Position numbers and translations under genes: made by a program
In this document: positions 48,790 to 60,973 of the stretch, in pieces
How positions within the stretch are numbered: position 1 is the stretch's first letter
Layout: the number at the start of each line of letters is the position of its first letter
Assembly: GCA_958298945.1 (NCBI GenBank)
Contig: OY282610.1
Coordinates: forward strand, 21,042,233 to 21,106,232
Direction: 5' to 3'
Origin: Atherix ibis
Taxonomy: Eukaryota > Arthropoda > Insecta > Diptera > Athericidae
Length of the DNA stretch: 64,000 bases
Notes under the pieces: generated by a model
Database searches by the model: none
What the model was told of the DNA's origin: nothing
What the model saw: only the letters and a program-made list of their open reading frames with translations

Positions 48790-50600
48790 TGGTGCTTTGA
48801 TCTAATGTGAAAAAAATTCCCACTTATCAGTCTGACCTAATTTTAAATGGACTGTTTACGCATGTGCCGATGCATTTTTGTCTCGATAAATGGTCACTCA
48901 GTGGGTTTGTTAATTTTTAAAATTTTCATTTGAAAATTTTCTAATTGGAGCTTAGTTAAAAAGAAAATCCTGACCCACTAACCAGTCTGACCTAATTTCA
49001 AATGGCAGGTCAAGCAAATGATGACGCTATATTTTGTCGAAAATAATTTTCGTCTTAACTGAGTGGGTTTATTTATTTTTTGAAATATTGATTTGAAAAT
49101 TTTTTATTAGACCTCTGACCTAATGTGAAAACAATTTGTCACTTACTAGTTTGGCATAATTTCAGATAGGAGGTCTAGACACATGATAACGGTCAATTGT
49201 GTCCAAAAAAATGTTTGCGGTCACTGAGTGGGTTTGTTTTCTTTAAAGTTTTTTTAGAAATTTTTAAATTGGGGCTCAGTTTAAAAAGAAAATCCAGACC
49301 CACTAACCAGTCTGACCTAATTTCAAATGGCAGGTCAAGCAAATGACGACGCTATATTTTGTCGAAAATAATTTTCTTCTTAACTGAGTGGGTTTATTTA
49401 TTTTTTGAAATATTGATTTGGAAATTTTTTATTAGACCACTGACCTAATGTGAAAAAATTTGCCACTTACTAGTTTGGCATAATTTCAGATAGGAGGTCT
49501 AGACACATGATAACGGTCAATTGTGTCCAAAAAAATGTTTGCGGTCACTGAGTGGGTTTGTTTTCTTTAAAGTTTTATTTTTTTTGGATATTTTTAAATT
49601 GGGGCTCAGTTTAAAAAGAAAATCCAGACCGACTAACCAGTCTGACCTAATTTCCAATTGTAGGTCTAAGCAAATGACGACGCTATATTGTGTCGAAAAT
49701 AATTTTTTTCTTTGCTGAGTGGGTTTGTTTATTTTTAAAGTTTTGACTTGGAAATATTCAAATCGAGGCTTAGCTCAAAAAAACTTCCGGACCCACTCAA
49801 CAGCCGGACCTAATTTTAAATGACAGGTCCAAGCAAATGCCGACGCTATATTATGTCGAATATAATTTTTTTCTTAACTGAGTGGGTTTGTTTTTTTAAA
49901 GGTTTGATTTGGAAATTTTCAAATTTGGGCCCAGTTCAAAAAAAAATCCCGACCCACTCACAAGTCTGACCTAATTTAAAATGGCAGATCTAAGCAAATA
50001 CCGACGCTATATTATGTAGAAAATTATTTTCTTTTTAACTGAGTGGGTTTATTTATTTTTTTAAGTTTTGTTTTGGAAATTTTTAAATTGGGGTTTAGTT
50101 CAAAAAAAATATCTAGACCGACAGACCAGCTTGACCTAACTTCCAATGGCAGGTCTAAGGAAATGACGATGCTATATTGTGTCGAATATGATTTTCTTCT
50201 TAACTGAGTGGGTTTGTTTATTTTTAAAGTTTTGATTTGAAATTTTTTTATTAGAGCTCTGATCTAATGTGAAAAAAAATATACTTCGAAAAAAAATCGC
50301 GACCCACTTGTCTGACCTAATTTTAAATGGCAGATCCTAGGCACATGGCAACGTTCTATTGTGTCCAAAAAAAAAAAAACGTGTACGATCACTGATTGAG
50401 TTTGTTTATTTTTTTAAGTTTTGATTTTGAAATTTCCTAATTAAAGCTTGGACCCAATTCGAACAAAATTCCATCTTACCCATCGAACATAATTTTTTTC
50501 AAAAGGTCGGGCGCGTGCGGAGGCTATATTGTGTCGATTAATTTTTTCAAAGTTACTGATTGGATTTGTATATTTGATTGGAATTTTTCCAATTGGACAC
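48790..50600 (+). repeat. ~163 bp satellite, block 1, dimeric order
   Basis: TCTGACCTAA occurs at 48831, 48986, 49311, 49641 and near 49965. Two monomer types alternate at the left. Type A has CCAGTCTGACCTAATTTC, GACGCTATATT and CTTAACTGAGTGGGTTT. Type B has TAGTTTGGCATAATTTCAG, AACGGTCAATTGTGTCC and GGTCACTGAGTGGG. The A-B dimer repeats at about 325-330 bp. Several A monomers contain TGACCT and AGGTC(A/T) inverted around 13 bp. Copies decay after 50280. Confidence 0.92.
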
Positions 50601-52079
50601 AATTATTCTAAAAATAAAAAAATAAATATTATTCCGGCTCCCCAATTTTGACTTTAATATTCAGCCTATTGGAAAAATCATTCCATTTTAAAAACTAAAT
50701 TATCCAAAAAATTCTGAATGGATTCCACTCTGTATATTGTCATAAATATCACGAAAAATATTGCAAAAAATGCCAATAGAGTTGATTACCTCATATTTAG
50801 GACTAAATTTACTATCAAATTTTGTTTTACATAAAATCAGCTCCAAAAGTTCAAATAGGCCAGCATAAAAACGGACCAAAAACCTAACAAAAAAATGAGT
50901 AAATGAAATTTGTAAGTGGACGATGGACAAAGAAAAGAAGAATTGATGAAGTACTAGAACAAGAGTATTTATCTTCTTCTTCTTCATCATATTTTAGATG
51001 TTCCGCTTTTCTATCTATTTTTAATCGTTTTGCGTCTTGTTTTCATTACTATTCATTTTGAATATTTCTCAGTCTTCACACAATGTGCGAGAATGTTTTG
51101 ATAAAAGTTTAATAAAAATACCGAACTAAAGAAAACAGCATAAATATGAATAAATATTTTAATGACAATAAGAAATACATAAGAAAAAATATTATAACTA
51201 AAAAAAAATGTATTTTTTAATATACAAAAAACGAGGAAGAAAAACGCATGCATAATAAAGAAAGCAAGAAATTTATTCAAAAGTTAAAATTTTCATATAA
51301 CAATCGAGCACCAGTTTTTCGTGACTGAATGAAAATTTCATATTTTATGCCGGAAACACACCTAATGAAAATTTCATATTATTTTTTTTATGTAATAAAA
51401 TAATTTTTTTCTACTATTTTATTCACTTACCTTCTGTGTCTCTCTTTCTGGCAGACTTTGTTTTTTATTCGGAATGCAATTTTCATAAAATTATAAAATT
51501 CTCTTAAGTAAGTGTGAATTCCATTATAAACTTGGATTATAAATGTTTTTAATTAGGCGAATGTGGGAATTTTGTAGTATTTTTTTCTTCCTTATGATAG
51601 ACAAAATTTTATTTTTAGGTTTTCGAGTTGCATAAAAGACAAATTTCTAAATAATACCTTTTTAAATGTTTGGAATTTTTGAGGGGGAAATTTTAAAGTT
51701 TTCACAATTTGTAGTCTAACAAGATTTAGTGTTTGTTTTTAACAGGAAAAAAGAAAATTTTCTTTCTCTTTGATATTTTTTTAAATATTTACGAAAGTAT
51801 TTTCTTCTTCTTTTTTTAATGGAAAAGAAAAAATAGTATAAAAATGTATTTTTAATGTTTAATTGTTGCCTCTCTATTATTTTTTTTTTTTAAATATTTT
51901 GTAAAACTTTCAGGGAAGCTTAAAAATTTGATATTTTCAAAAATATTCAATTTGCTCAACTTTGAGTATTATTTTTGCTTATTTGTAATATTTTTTTTTA
52001 AAAACAATTTCTTCTTATTATTTTTTTTTTATTATTAAAAATTGTTTCGACTGTTTTTTATAGTTTGTAAATTTTGATT
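50601..52079. other. Non-satellite spacer splitting the 163 bp array
   Basis: About 1.5 kb of AT-rich sequence without the satellite. I found no transposon ends, no target-site duplication and no coding domain, so whether it is an insertion or original spacer is open. Confidence 0.5.
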
Positions 52080-54410
52080 TGGAAATTTTCTAATTGCTGC
52101 TCAGACCCAATGCAACTCATCAGTCTGACCTAATTTCAAATGGAAGGTGTAAGCACATGATGGCGCTCTATTGTGTCCAAAAAATGTTCATAGTCACTGA
52201 ATGGGTTTGTTTACTTTTGCAGTTTTTATTTGGAAATTTTCAAATTGGGGGTCAGTTAAAAAAAAACGTCCAGACCTACTCACCAGTCTGACCTAATTTG
52301 AAATGGCAGGTCTACGCAAATGCCAACGCTTTATTGTGTCAAAAATTATTTTCTTCTTAACTGAGTGGATTTGTTTACTTATGGGCAGTTTTTATTTGTT
52401 AATATTCTAATTGGGGCTCAGTTCGAAAAAGACTTCCGGACCCACTCACCAGCCTGACCTAATTTTAAATGGAAAGTCTAAGCAAATGCCGACGCTATAT
52501 TGTGTCGAAAATTATTTTTTTCTTAACTGAGTGGGTTTGTTTACTTTTGCGCAGTTTTTATTGGACATTTTCAAATTGAGGCTTAGTTAAAGAAAAACTT
52601 CCGAACCTACTCACCAGGCTGACCTAATTTGAAATGGCAGGTCTACGAAAATGCCAACGCTATATTGTGTCGAAAACTATTTTCTTCTTAACTGAGTTGA
52701 TTTGTTTACTTTTGCGCAGTTTTTATTTGTAAATATTCTAATTCGGACTCAGTTCAAAAAAACTTCCGCACCCACTCATCAGTCTGACCTAATTTCAAAT
52801 GGCAGGCCTAAGTAAATGCCGACGTTATATTGTGTAGACAATTATTTTTTCCTTAACTGAGTGTGTTTGTTTACTTTTGAGCAGTTTTTATTTGGAAATA
52901 TTTCAGTTATGGCTCAGTTCAAAAAAACTTCCGGACCCACTCATCAGCCTGACCTAATTTTAAATGGAAAGCCTCAGCAAATGCCGACGCTATATTGTGT
53001 CGAAAATTATTTTTTTCTTAACTGAGCGGGTTTGTTTACTTTTGCGCAGTTTTTATGTGGACATTTTCAAATTGAGGCTTAGTTATAGAAAAACTTCCGG
53101 ACCTACTCACCAGGCTGACCTAATTTGAAATGGCAGGTCTACGAAAATGCCAACGCTATATCGTGTCGAAAATTTTTTCGTCTTAACTGAGTGGGTTTGT
53201 TTACTTTTGGGCAGTTTTTATTTGTTAATATTCTAATTGGGGCTCAGGTGGAAAAAAACTTCCGGACCCACTCACCAGCCTGACCTAATTTTAAATGGAA
53301 AGTCTAAGCAAATGCCGACGCTATATTGTATCGAAAATTATTTTCTTCTTAACTGATTGGATTTGTTTACTTTTGCGCAGTTTTAATTTGTAAATATTCT
53401 AATTCAGACTCAGTTCAAAAAAACTTCCGCACCCACTCATCAGTCTGACCTAATTTCAAATGAAAAGCCTCAGCAAATGCCGACGCTATATTGTGTCGAA
53501 AATTATTTTTTTCTTAACTGAGTGGGTTTGTTTACTTTTGCAGTTTTTATTTAGAAATTTTCAAATTGAGGCTTAGTTAAAGAAAAACTTCCGAACCTAC
53601 TCACCAGGCTGACCTAATTTGAAATGGCTGGTCTACGAAAATGCCAACGCTATATCGTGTCGAAAATTATTTTCATCTTAACTGAGTGGGTTTGTTTACT
53701 TTTGCGCAGTTTGTGTTTGTAAATATTCTAATTGGGGCTCAGTTCGAAAAAAACTTCCGGACCCACTCACCAGCCTGACCTAATTTTAAATGGAAAGTCT
53801 AAGCAAATGCCGACGCTATATTGTGTCGAAAATTATTTTTTTCTTAACTGAGTGGGTTTGTTTATTTTTAAAGTTTTGATGTGGAAATTTTACTCTGACA
53901 CAGTGTAAAAAAAATCGCGACCTTTTATTTTGACCTAATTTCAGATAGATGGTCTAGGCACATACCAATGCTCAATTGTGTCAACAAAAAAATGTTTCCG
54001 GTCACTTAGTGGATTTGTTTTCTTTCAAGCTTTTATTTGGAAATTTTAATTTCGGGCCCAGTTTAAAAAAACTCTCGACCCACTTACCAGTCTGACCTAA
54101 TTTCAAATATCAGGTCTAAGCAAATGCCGACGCTATATTGTGTCGAAAATAATTTTCTTCTTAACTGAGTGAGTTTGTTTATTTTTGAATTTCTGATTTG
54201 GAAATTTTTTATTAGAGCTTTGACCTAAGGTGAAAAAATTTGCGACCTACTAGTTTGACCTAATTTCAGATAAAAGGCTAGGCACATGCCAACGCTCAAT
54301 TGTGTCAACAAAAAAATGTTTGCAGTCACCGAGTGGGTTCGTTTATTTTTAAAGTTTTGATTTGAATATTTAAAATTGGGGCTGATTTAGAAAAAATCCT
54401 GAACCCCAAT
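52080..54410 (+). repeat. ~165 bp satellite, block 2, trimeric order
   Basis: The same family resumes in the same orientation, now mostly type A. CACCAGGCTGACC variants occur at 52612, 53108 and 53602, spaced 496 and 494 bp, which equals three monomers. The array therefore has a trimeric higher-order repeat rather than the dimer of block 1. The first monomer contains GATGGCGCT near 52160. Type B copies reappear at 53900-54340, where the array ends. Confidence 0.92.
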
Positions 54411-55479
54411 TAAAAAAAAAAGTTAACCAATTCTTCAATGATGGATTTTGAGCGAAGAAAAATTCTTATTGAAAGCATTAAAAGTTGAACTCCCTCTTCC
54501 CCTCTCAAGCAAAGAAAATTAACTAAAACGAAATTTTCAAATAACTACAATAGAATTTTTTAAAAATAAAAGACGAAATCATCTAAGCACCTTTGAAAAT
54601 ACTAAACTTTAACTTTTTACATTTTTATTACAATTCATTTTCAATTAAATTTCTTTAAAAAATATATGTTTTTAACTAAAAATTCTTAAACTTTCGAAAA
54701 AAAAATAGTACATAACAAAAAAAAAATTTAATACTCGTAAATTGCTTACAGATGAGCTAAACTTACAATAATTTATATTATATTAAAAAATTGAAAAAGT
54801 AGTGCCAATAATTTTCTGATTTTTCTTGATCAGGAACCAAAATTGTTCTACTGAATTAGGGAAAGAAATTTTTAGTTATAATTTTTATATATTTTATTGT
54901 TAAGAATTATTTTTAGATTTTTTTCTTCTCATTCATTTTTTTTTCAAAAATATTTCTTTTATTTTATTCTCTTTATTCTCTTTAAAAGTTTCTATTTATT
55001 TATGTTAAGATAAGAAATATCCAAAAACCCTTTTTAAAAATTCGTAAAACTTCATTCTAAGTAAAATTTAATTACTTCCTTTAAGAATATTTTTATATTT
55101 AAAATTTGAAAATATATTTTTTTCTTATTGATAAATTGGAATTGCATGAAAATCTTTAAAAACTTTTTCAACGATATCCAAAAAAATTCTAATGTATAAA
55201 AAACTATTTTTAGTGTTGGAAATATTTTACATATAAAAAAATCTTTGAATAAATAGTTTGACTGAAAAACTAGTTTGACTAGAAAACTTTGAAGAAACTA
55301 ACTACTTTAGAAAAGTTGAAGAAATTTTTATAGATTTTCACTTTAATATAAATTGAAAGAGTTATTCTCATAAAAGTGTAATAAAAAACGAATGTAGTTG
55401 TGCAAAAGTATTGAAAAACTTACGTGATAAAAGTACAAAAATATAAATGAAAACCAAGCGCTTATAGTTAAAAATGAGT
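54411..55479. other. AT-rich intronic sequence, no feature seen
   Basis: Low-complexity A/T sequence only. Confidence 0.5.
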
Positions 55480-56040
55480 TGGAATAGTCAGAAATATTAG
55501 GGAACACTAGGAAATATTAGAGAAGACTAGAAAATATTAGGAAACAATAGTAAAGGCTAGGAAACAAAAAAGAAACACTAGGCCAATTATGGGAGTACTA
55601 GGAAACACTAAGCAATACAATGAAATGTTAGCAAACACTAGTAAAGGCTAGGAAACATAAGGAAACACTAGGCAAATTAAGAGAATAGTAGGAAACACTA
55701 ATCGAAACAATAAAATATCAGGAAACACGAGGAAACTCTAGTAAATGCTATAAAACATAAGGAAACACTAGGCAAATTAAAGGAATACTAAGAAACACTA
55801 AGCAAAACAATAAAATACTAGGAAACACTAGGAAACACTAGTAAAGGATATGAAATACTAGGGAACACTAGGCAAGTTAAGGGAATAGTAGGAAACACTA
55901 AACAATACAATGAATTGCTAGGAAATACTAGCAAACAGTAGGAAACACTGAGCAAAATAATGAAACACTGATCAAACACTAGGAAATTCTAGAAAACACT
56001 AAGAATTACGAGGATATATTTGGAAAAACACAAAAAAAAC
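55480..56040 (+). repeat. GGAAACACTA minisatellite with ~100 bp higher order
   Basis: Words such as CTAGGAAACACTAG and ACTAGCAAACACTAG repeat every 9-12 bp. A longer unit starting AAGGAAACACTAGGCAAATTA occurs near 55659 and 55759, about 100 bp apart, with related copies near 55573 and 55858. Strongly purine-rich on the + strand. Confidence 0.92.
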
Positions 56041-56198
56041 GATCAAGTACTAAGCAAAACTTTCGGTTATATCTCCTTTATTAAATCACAAAAAAAACAG
56101 GACATTTGATAAAAAACATTATATTTAAGATTGGAAAAAAAGAAGAAAAAATACTGCATGCGAAAATGTCCTTTAGAGTGTTTGTTGGGTAGACATTC

Positions 56199-56590
56199 TC
56201 GGGTTTGATACTGACTCAGAGCATAGTAGTTGGCGAGTTTACCTCCAGATGGCGTGGCGTTCTTCTAGTTATTTTCGGGTTTGATACTGACTCAGAGCAT
56301 AGTAGTTGGCGAGTTTTCCTCCAGATGGCGTGGCGTTCTTCTAGTTATTTTCGGGTTTGATACTGACTCAGAGCATATTAGGTGGTGAGTTTTCCTCCAG
56401 ATGGCGTGGCGCTCTTCTAGTTATTTTCGGGTTTGATACTGACTCAGAGCATATTAGGTGGTGAGTTTTCCTCCAGGTGGCGCAGGTGGCGTGGCGTTCT
56501 TCTAGTCATTTTCGGGTTTGATACTGACTCAGATCATAGTAGTTGGTGAGTTTTCCTCCAGATGGCATGGCGTTCTTCTAGTCATTTTTG
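56199..56590 (+). repeat. 76 bp tandem array with CTCF-like core, five copies
   Basis: TCGGGTTTGATACTGACTCA starts at 56199, 56275, 56351, 56427 and 56512. The first three steps are exactly 76 bp. The fourth is 85 bp because copy 4 has gained an extra AGGTGGCGC. Each monomer contains CCTCCAGATGGCGTGGCG or a close variant (copy 4: CTCCAGGTGGCGCAGGTGGC; copy 5: CCAGATGGCATGG). The array is GC-richer than anything around it. The core resembles the CTCF recognition sequence of insects and vertebrates. Regulatory activity is inference. Confidence 0.95.
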
Positions 56591-59574
56591 ATTATTTGTT
56601 TTTATTTTTATTTTTATTTCTTATCAAGAACAGTTTTTTTGTTTTTACATCTCTTAAAAATTATTCCACTTTAGGAAATACTAAAAGTCTGAACGGTAAG
56701 ACTTCCCATCAGAAGTTTCTGTAGTTATTCGCCTTTAAAAATTATTTAATCTAAACCCTAGTAACTCTTTCTATCACTACTAATTCTATATTTGAACAAT
56801 TTTCTTATATGTTACAATATTTGAAAAGGTAAATAAAATGTAACTAAAGTCAATTAATATCAACGCTCATATACTTTAAAGGATAATAGCATCATGCGTT
56901 AAAAGTTCTATAAAAAATAAAAAAATAAAATACGAAAATAAAGGACATAAAATACCCCATTTTAGAAAATTTATACATGCATACTTTTTCGATGGTCTGT
57001 CTGTCATTTAAAGTGAATTTTCATTGCTTCCATTATCCTTTTTTTTATATTCTATTAATTTAGGAACCGTTCCCTTAACCATTTCCTTTCTTGTATACAT
57101 GTCAAAATAGCCCCCATGTAAATATTTTCGTTTAAAATAACAACCAAAAATTATTGTCCTTTCCGTTATCGATTCACAATATTTTTTGTCATGCTTAAAG
57201 TTTTCACCATCAACTCAATTTTCTCCCCTATTTTCGTATTCCATTTATTTCTCTTTAAGGATTTCACTATACCATTTATTATTTATCTACATCTGTCGCC
57301 TCTATCTATCAATCTATCTGTTCTCTTCTATTTCTTTTGAAGTTCTCGAATCAGTGTTCATCTTTTATAGCTTTTAACTGAATTAAGTAGTGTCCTTTCT
57401 GTACATTCAAGGATGGGGTTTTCTTGTTTCAATCTTTTCAAAATTTATACATTTTCAACAAACCATCTTCAATTTTCTTTCTTTTTATGAAATATTTATG
57501 CACTGATATTTATTGTGGTTTTTTTTTATCTTCTTCTCCAAAAATTGTAAATTTTCTACTAAAGTCAGTCAGTCTTTCTTTCTTCTGTAAAGTTTTAAGT
57601 TTGGCTAAATCCTTTTTTAACAACAAAAAGAAAAAAGAAAAAAAACAAAATATGGCTTAGAAATTTTCTTAATTAATTTTTATTCTTTGGAAGGAAGCAA
57701 GCAAAGTCCTTGTTGTTATAGTATAGACTTTTTTTTATAACTAAAGCAAATAAAGGATAAAAAGAAATATTTTCGAAATGGTAACCAAATAAGGATATCG
57801 AAATTGTGAAAAACTAAAATAAAATAAAAATATTTCACTTTTTAGAATAAATGGAGCAGAAAATAGCCAAATTACTTATAGAAAAATGATAAAACGATTC
57901 AAAATAGCAAAAATATACGATTTTAACTCCTCAATAAAAAAAACGATAGCAAAATGTTCAAGTCAAAGGCTAGAAAGCTTTTCAACACTCGCAGATTCAA
58001 AGGTAAAAAATGAAGAAGAAAAATACAAAAATGTAATAGAAATTCAAGCTAAACTACGAGTAAAGGACCAACAAGGGAATATGATAGGAGCCTATTGGTG
58101 AACGTGAAAGTAACTTTTTTTCCAAAAAAAAAACCTAGTAAAAATTAGAAAAAACCGCTTTCAGTATTTATATTAGAAAAACTAAGAGTCCTTTTCAAAA
58201 TTCGACAGCAAAACCGAACTCGTTTAATGAATTGAAATATGAAATTTTTGTATAAAATACCAAATAGGTTATGTTGAGAGAAAAAGAAAACTAAATACTA
58301 GGGATGAAAAAAAAAAGGGATGACCATGAGCATATTTTGTGTAAGGGTTGATTTTTAGCCTCTGGGAAATATCGTCAAAGTCCAGCTCATATGCCCCAAA
58401 AAAAAAAACTCCTTTCAAACAGAGTCGGTTCATCAGCACTGGTCAGCTGAATTCTATCTGAACATCATCATCGCCATAACCGTCCCCATCCGCACCCTTA
58501 CCGGCCACCCCCAAAAATTCGATGCTGTATTTAACAAAGTTTTCCAAAAAGCTATCGTTTCCTCTCTGGCTTTTCAGGACTCTTGCCCCCTAAGAGGACA
58601 GAGAGCCTTTCATTTCGAATTGTGATGTTTGCCATTTTCTGTACTCTAACAAAAAAGGACGAGTAAAAGGAGAAAAATACACAAATACAAGACTTCTGCC
58701 CCTTCAACCCCTCACAAATGTAAATATACTAACTGAACCTGAAATTTTTTTTTTTTTTTTGGTACAAATTCTGTTTGTGTATTCATCATTTCAACCTCGT
58801 CCCCATTTTTTATCCTTTTCAACTGTCAATTTTTGGTTTATATACAATGTATTCCAGCTTCTTCTTTCTTCCAATATTTGGTTCTGGACTTTTTATTTAT
58901 CTTTTTTTTTTCATTCTCATTCCAATCATTCTATTCCTTATTCCTTTAAGCAATAAAGTTAATTGATGAGCTAAAATACGAAAATACAACAAGGATCCAA
59001 AAACCTATTCCACAAAACGAAAATGTCCTTTTTATCTTTTTTACTCAGTTTTTAAATAAAATAAATCCTATTTTCTATTATTTCTAACTGTTCGGTTTAA
59101 TTATGAAAAGTGTATAAAAATGATCCCTTTTCATTTTTCTGAAGTTTTGTTAATTTTCTAAATGGGGTTTTTTTTTGTAGAGTTTTTATTTGCAATTTTT
59201 TGTTACTAGAATGACAGATAAATTAATCTTACGATTATTGTCCCAATACTAAAATCTAAAAGAAAACTTCACACTGAATAGTGTCTTTGACAATTTGAAT
59301 TTAAAAAAAAAAAACCACATTAGAAACTGATAAGATTTTCACATTTCCGATAGCGTACTTTAATTCGTATAAATATTTCATTAGGAAAGCTAGCAATGCC
59401 AGTCCACAAGTAACATGGAGTCACCAAAAGGTCTTAAAGTAACAAAAAAAACAAACTAAAAGTAACTTTATTTTTATCTGCAGTAATAAACAAATTTTAT
59501 CATAGTTTTTATTGTTGAATAAAATTTAATTTGAAATAAAAATTCACTGGTATTGAATTAAACTAGAAACATTT
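56591..59574. other. AT-rich intronic sequence, no exon recognised
   Basis: The more complex patches (56980-57400 and 58400-58640) lack a frame with splice sites and a domain. A 71-codon frame at 57886-58101 is Lys-rich and not convincing. I see no mobile element. Confidence 0.4.
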
Positions 59575-60565
59575 CACCAGAGTTGAAATGATGCAGCAAC
59601 ATTTAAAAAAAATCGAAATTAATTAGCAAGTCGTCACCATAACGAAAACGATCCATAAAAATTTCACCGTAATTGAGATGTTGCAGAAACAGTTCACCAG
59701 CGTTGAAATGATGCAGCAACATTTCAAAAAAATCGAAATTAATTAACAAGTCGTCACCGCAACCAAAACAATCCATAAAAATTCACCATAATTAAGATGT
59801 TGCAGAAACATTTCACCAGCGTTGAAATGATGCAGCAACATTTCAAAAAAATCGAAATTAATTAACAAGTCGTCACCATAACCAAAACGATCCACAAAAA
59901 TTCACCACAATTGAGATGTTGCAGAAACATTTCACCAGCGTTGAAATGATGCAGCAACATTTCAAAAAAATTCGAAATAATTAACAAGTCGTCACCCCAA
60001 CCAAAACAATCCATAAAAATTCACCACAATTGAGATGTTGCAGAAACATTTCACCAGCGTTGAAATGATGCAGCAACATTTCAAAAAAATCGAAATTAAT
60101 TAACAAGTCGTCACCATAACCAAAACGATCCATAAAAATTCACCACAATTGAGATGTTGCAGAAACATTTCACCAGCGTTGAAATAATGCAGCAACATTT
60201 CAAAAAAATCGAAATTAATTAACAAGTCGTCACCGTAACCAAAACAATCCATAAAAATTCACCATAATTAAGATGTTGCAGAAACATTTCACCAGCGTTG
60301 AAATGATGCAGCAACATTTCAAAAAAATCGAAATTAATTAACAGGTCGTCACCATAATAACCAAAACGATCCATAAAAATTCACCACAATTGAGATGTTG
60401 CAGAAACAGTTCACCAGCGTTGAAATGATGCAGCAACATTAAAAAAATTCGAAATTAATTAACAAGTCGTCACCATAAACAAAACGATCCGCAAAAATTC
60501 ACCACAATTGAGATATTGCAGAAACATTTCACCAGCGTTGAAATGATGCAGCAACATTTAAGCAA
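59575..60565 (+). repeat. 119 bp tandem array, nine copies
   Basis: CGTTGAAATGATGCAGCAAC starts at 59701, 59820, 59939, 60058, 60177, 60296, 60418 and 60536, and a variant occurs near 59580. Five successive steps are exactly 119 bp; the last two are 122 and 118. Each monomer also contains TTGAGATGTTGCAGAAACA, related to the first word, so the monomer holds an older internal duplication. The array ends about 410 bp before the ASPP exon. Confidence 0.96.
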
Positions 60566-60973
60566 TATTCATTGAAATTATTGTGCATCTTTTATTAGAC
60601 TGTCTTGACTAATTTTGATAAATTTTAAGTAAATTTTAAGAAATTGCTCAACATTTTGAATGTAATAAATAATTTGTCACCAATAATATCTGTTTTAAAG
60701 CTTTTTCCATTTTTTATTTATCGTCAAATAAATATTTCTGTATCAGAAGTAGGGGAAATGAGGGGGTTTTTTTTTTTATTACAGATAATCCCTCTTTTGT
60801 TGCATCGTCAATGGGAAAATTACTTTTGTGCTTTTGGAGATATTTGCATTTTTTTTAAATTATCGTTTTTTTTTATTACTGTTGTAAATTCTCCACTATT
60901 TCTTTTAATTTTTTCATGATCATTTATCGAATAATAATTTTTAATAATAGATTTATTTTATTATTTATTACAG
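60566..60973 (+). other. Intron 3' end with splice acceptor
   Basis: Unique AT-rich sequence between the 119 bp array and the exon. The last bases, TTTATTATTTATTACAG ending at 60973, form a good acceptor with a T-rich tract. Confidence 0.8.

Larger units (their letters stand above)
44180..60973 (+). other. Inferred 16.8 kb intron of the ASPP-family gene
   Basis: Donor GTAACA at 44180 and acceptor TTATTTATTACAG ending at 60973 define the boundaries if the two coding exons are joined. The interval contains at least six separate tandem arrays (listed individually) and no other frame that I can defend as an exon. Large early introns are common in regulatory insect genes. The satellite load here is unusual. 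Confidence 0.55.

Noticed and set aside
57886..58101. 71-codon Lys-rich + strand frame in the inferred intron
   Set aside because: No acceptor and donor of matching phase and no similarity to the ASPP region expected between the two exons.
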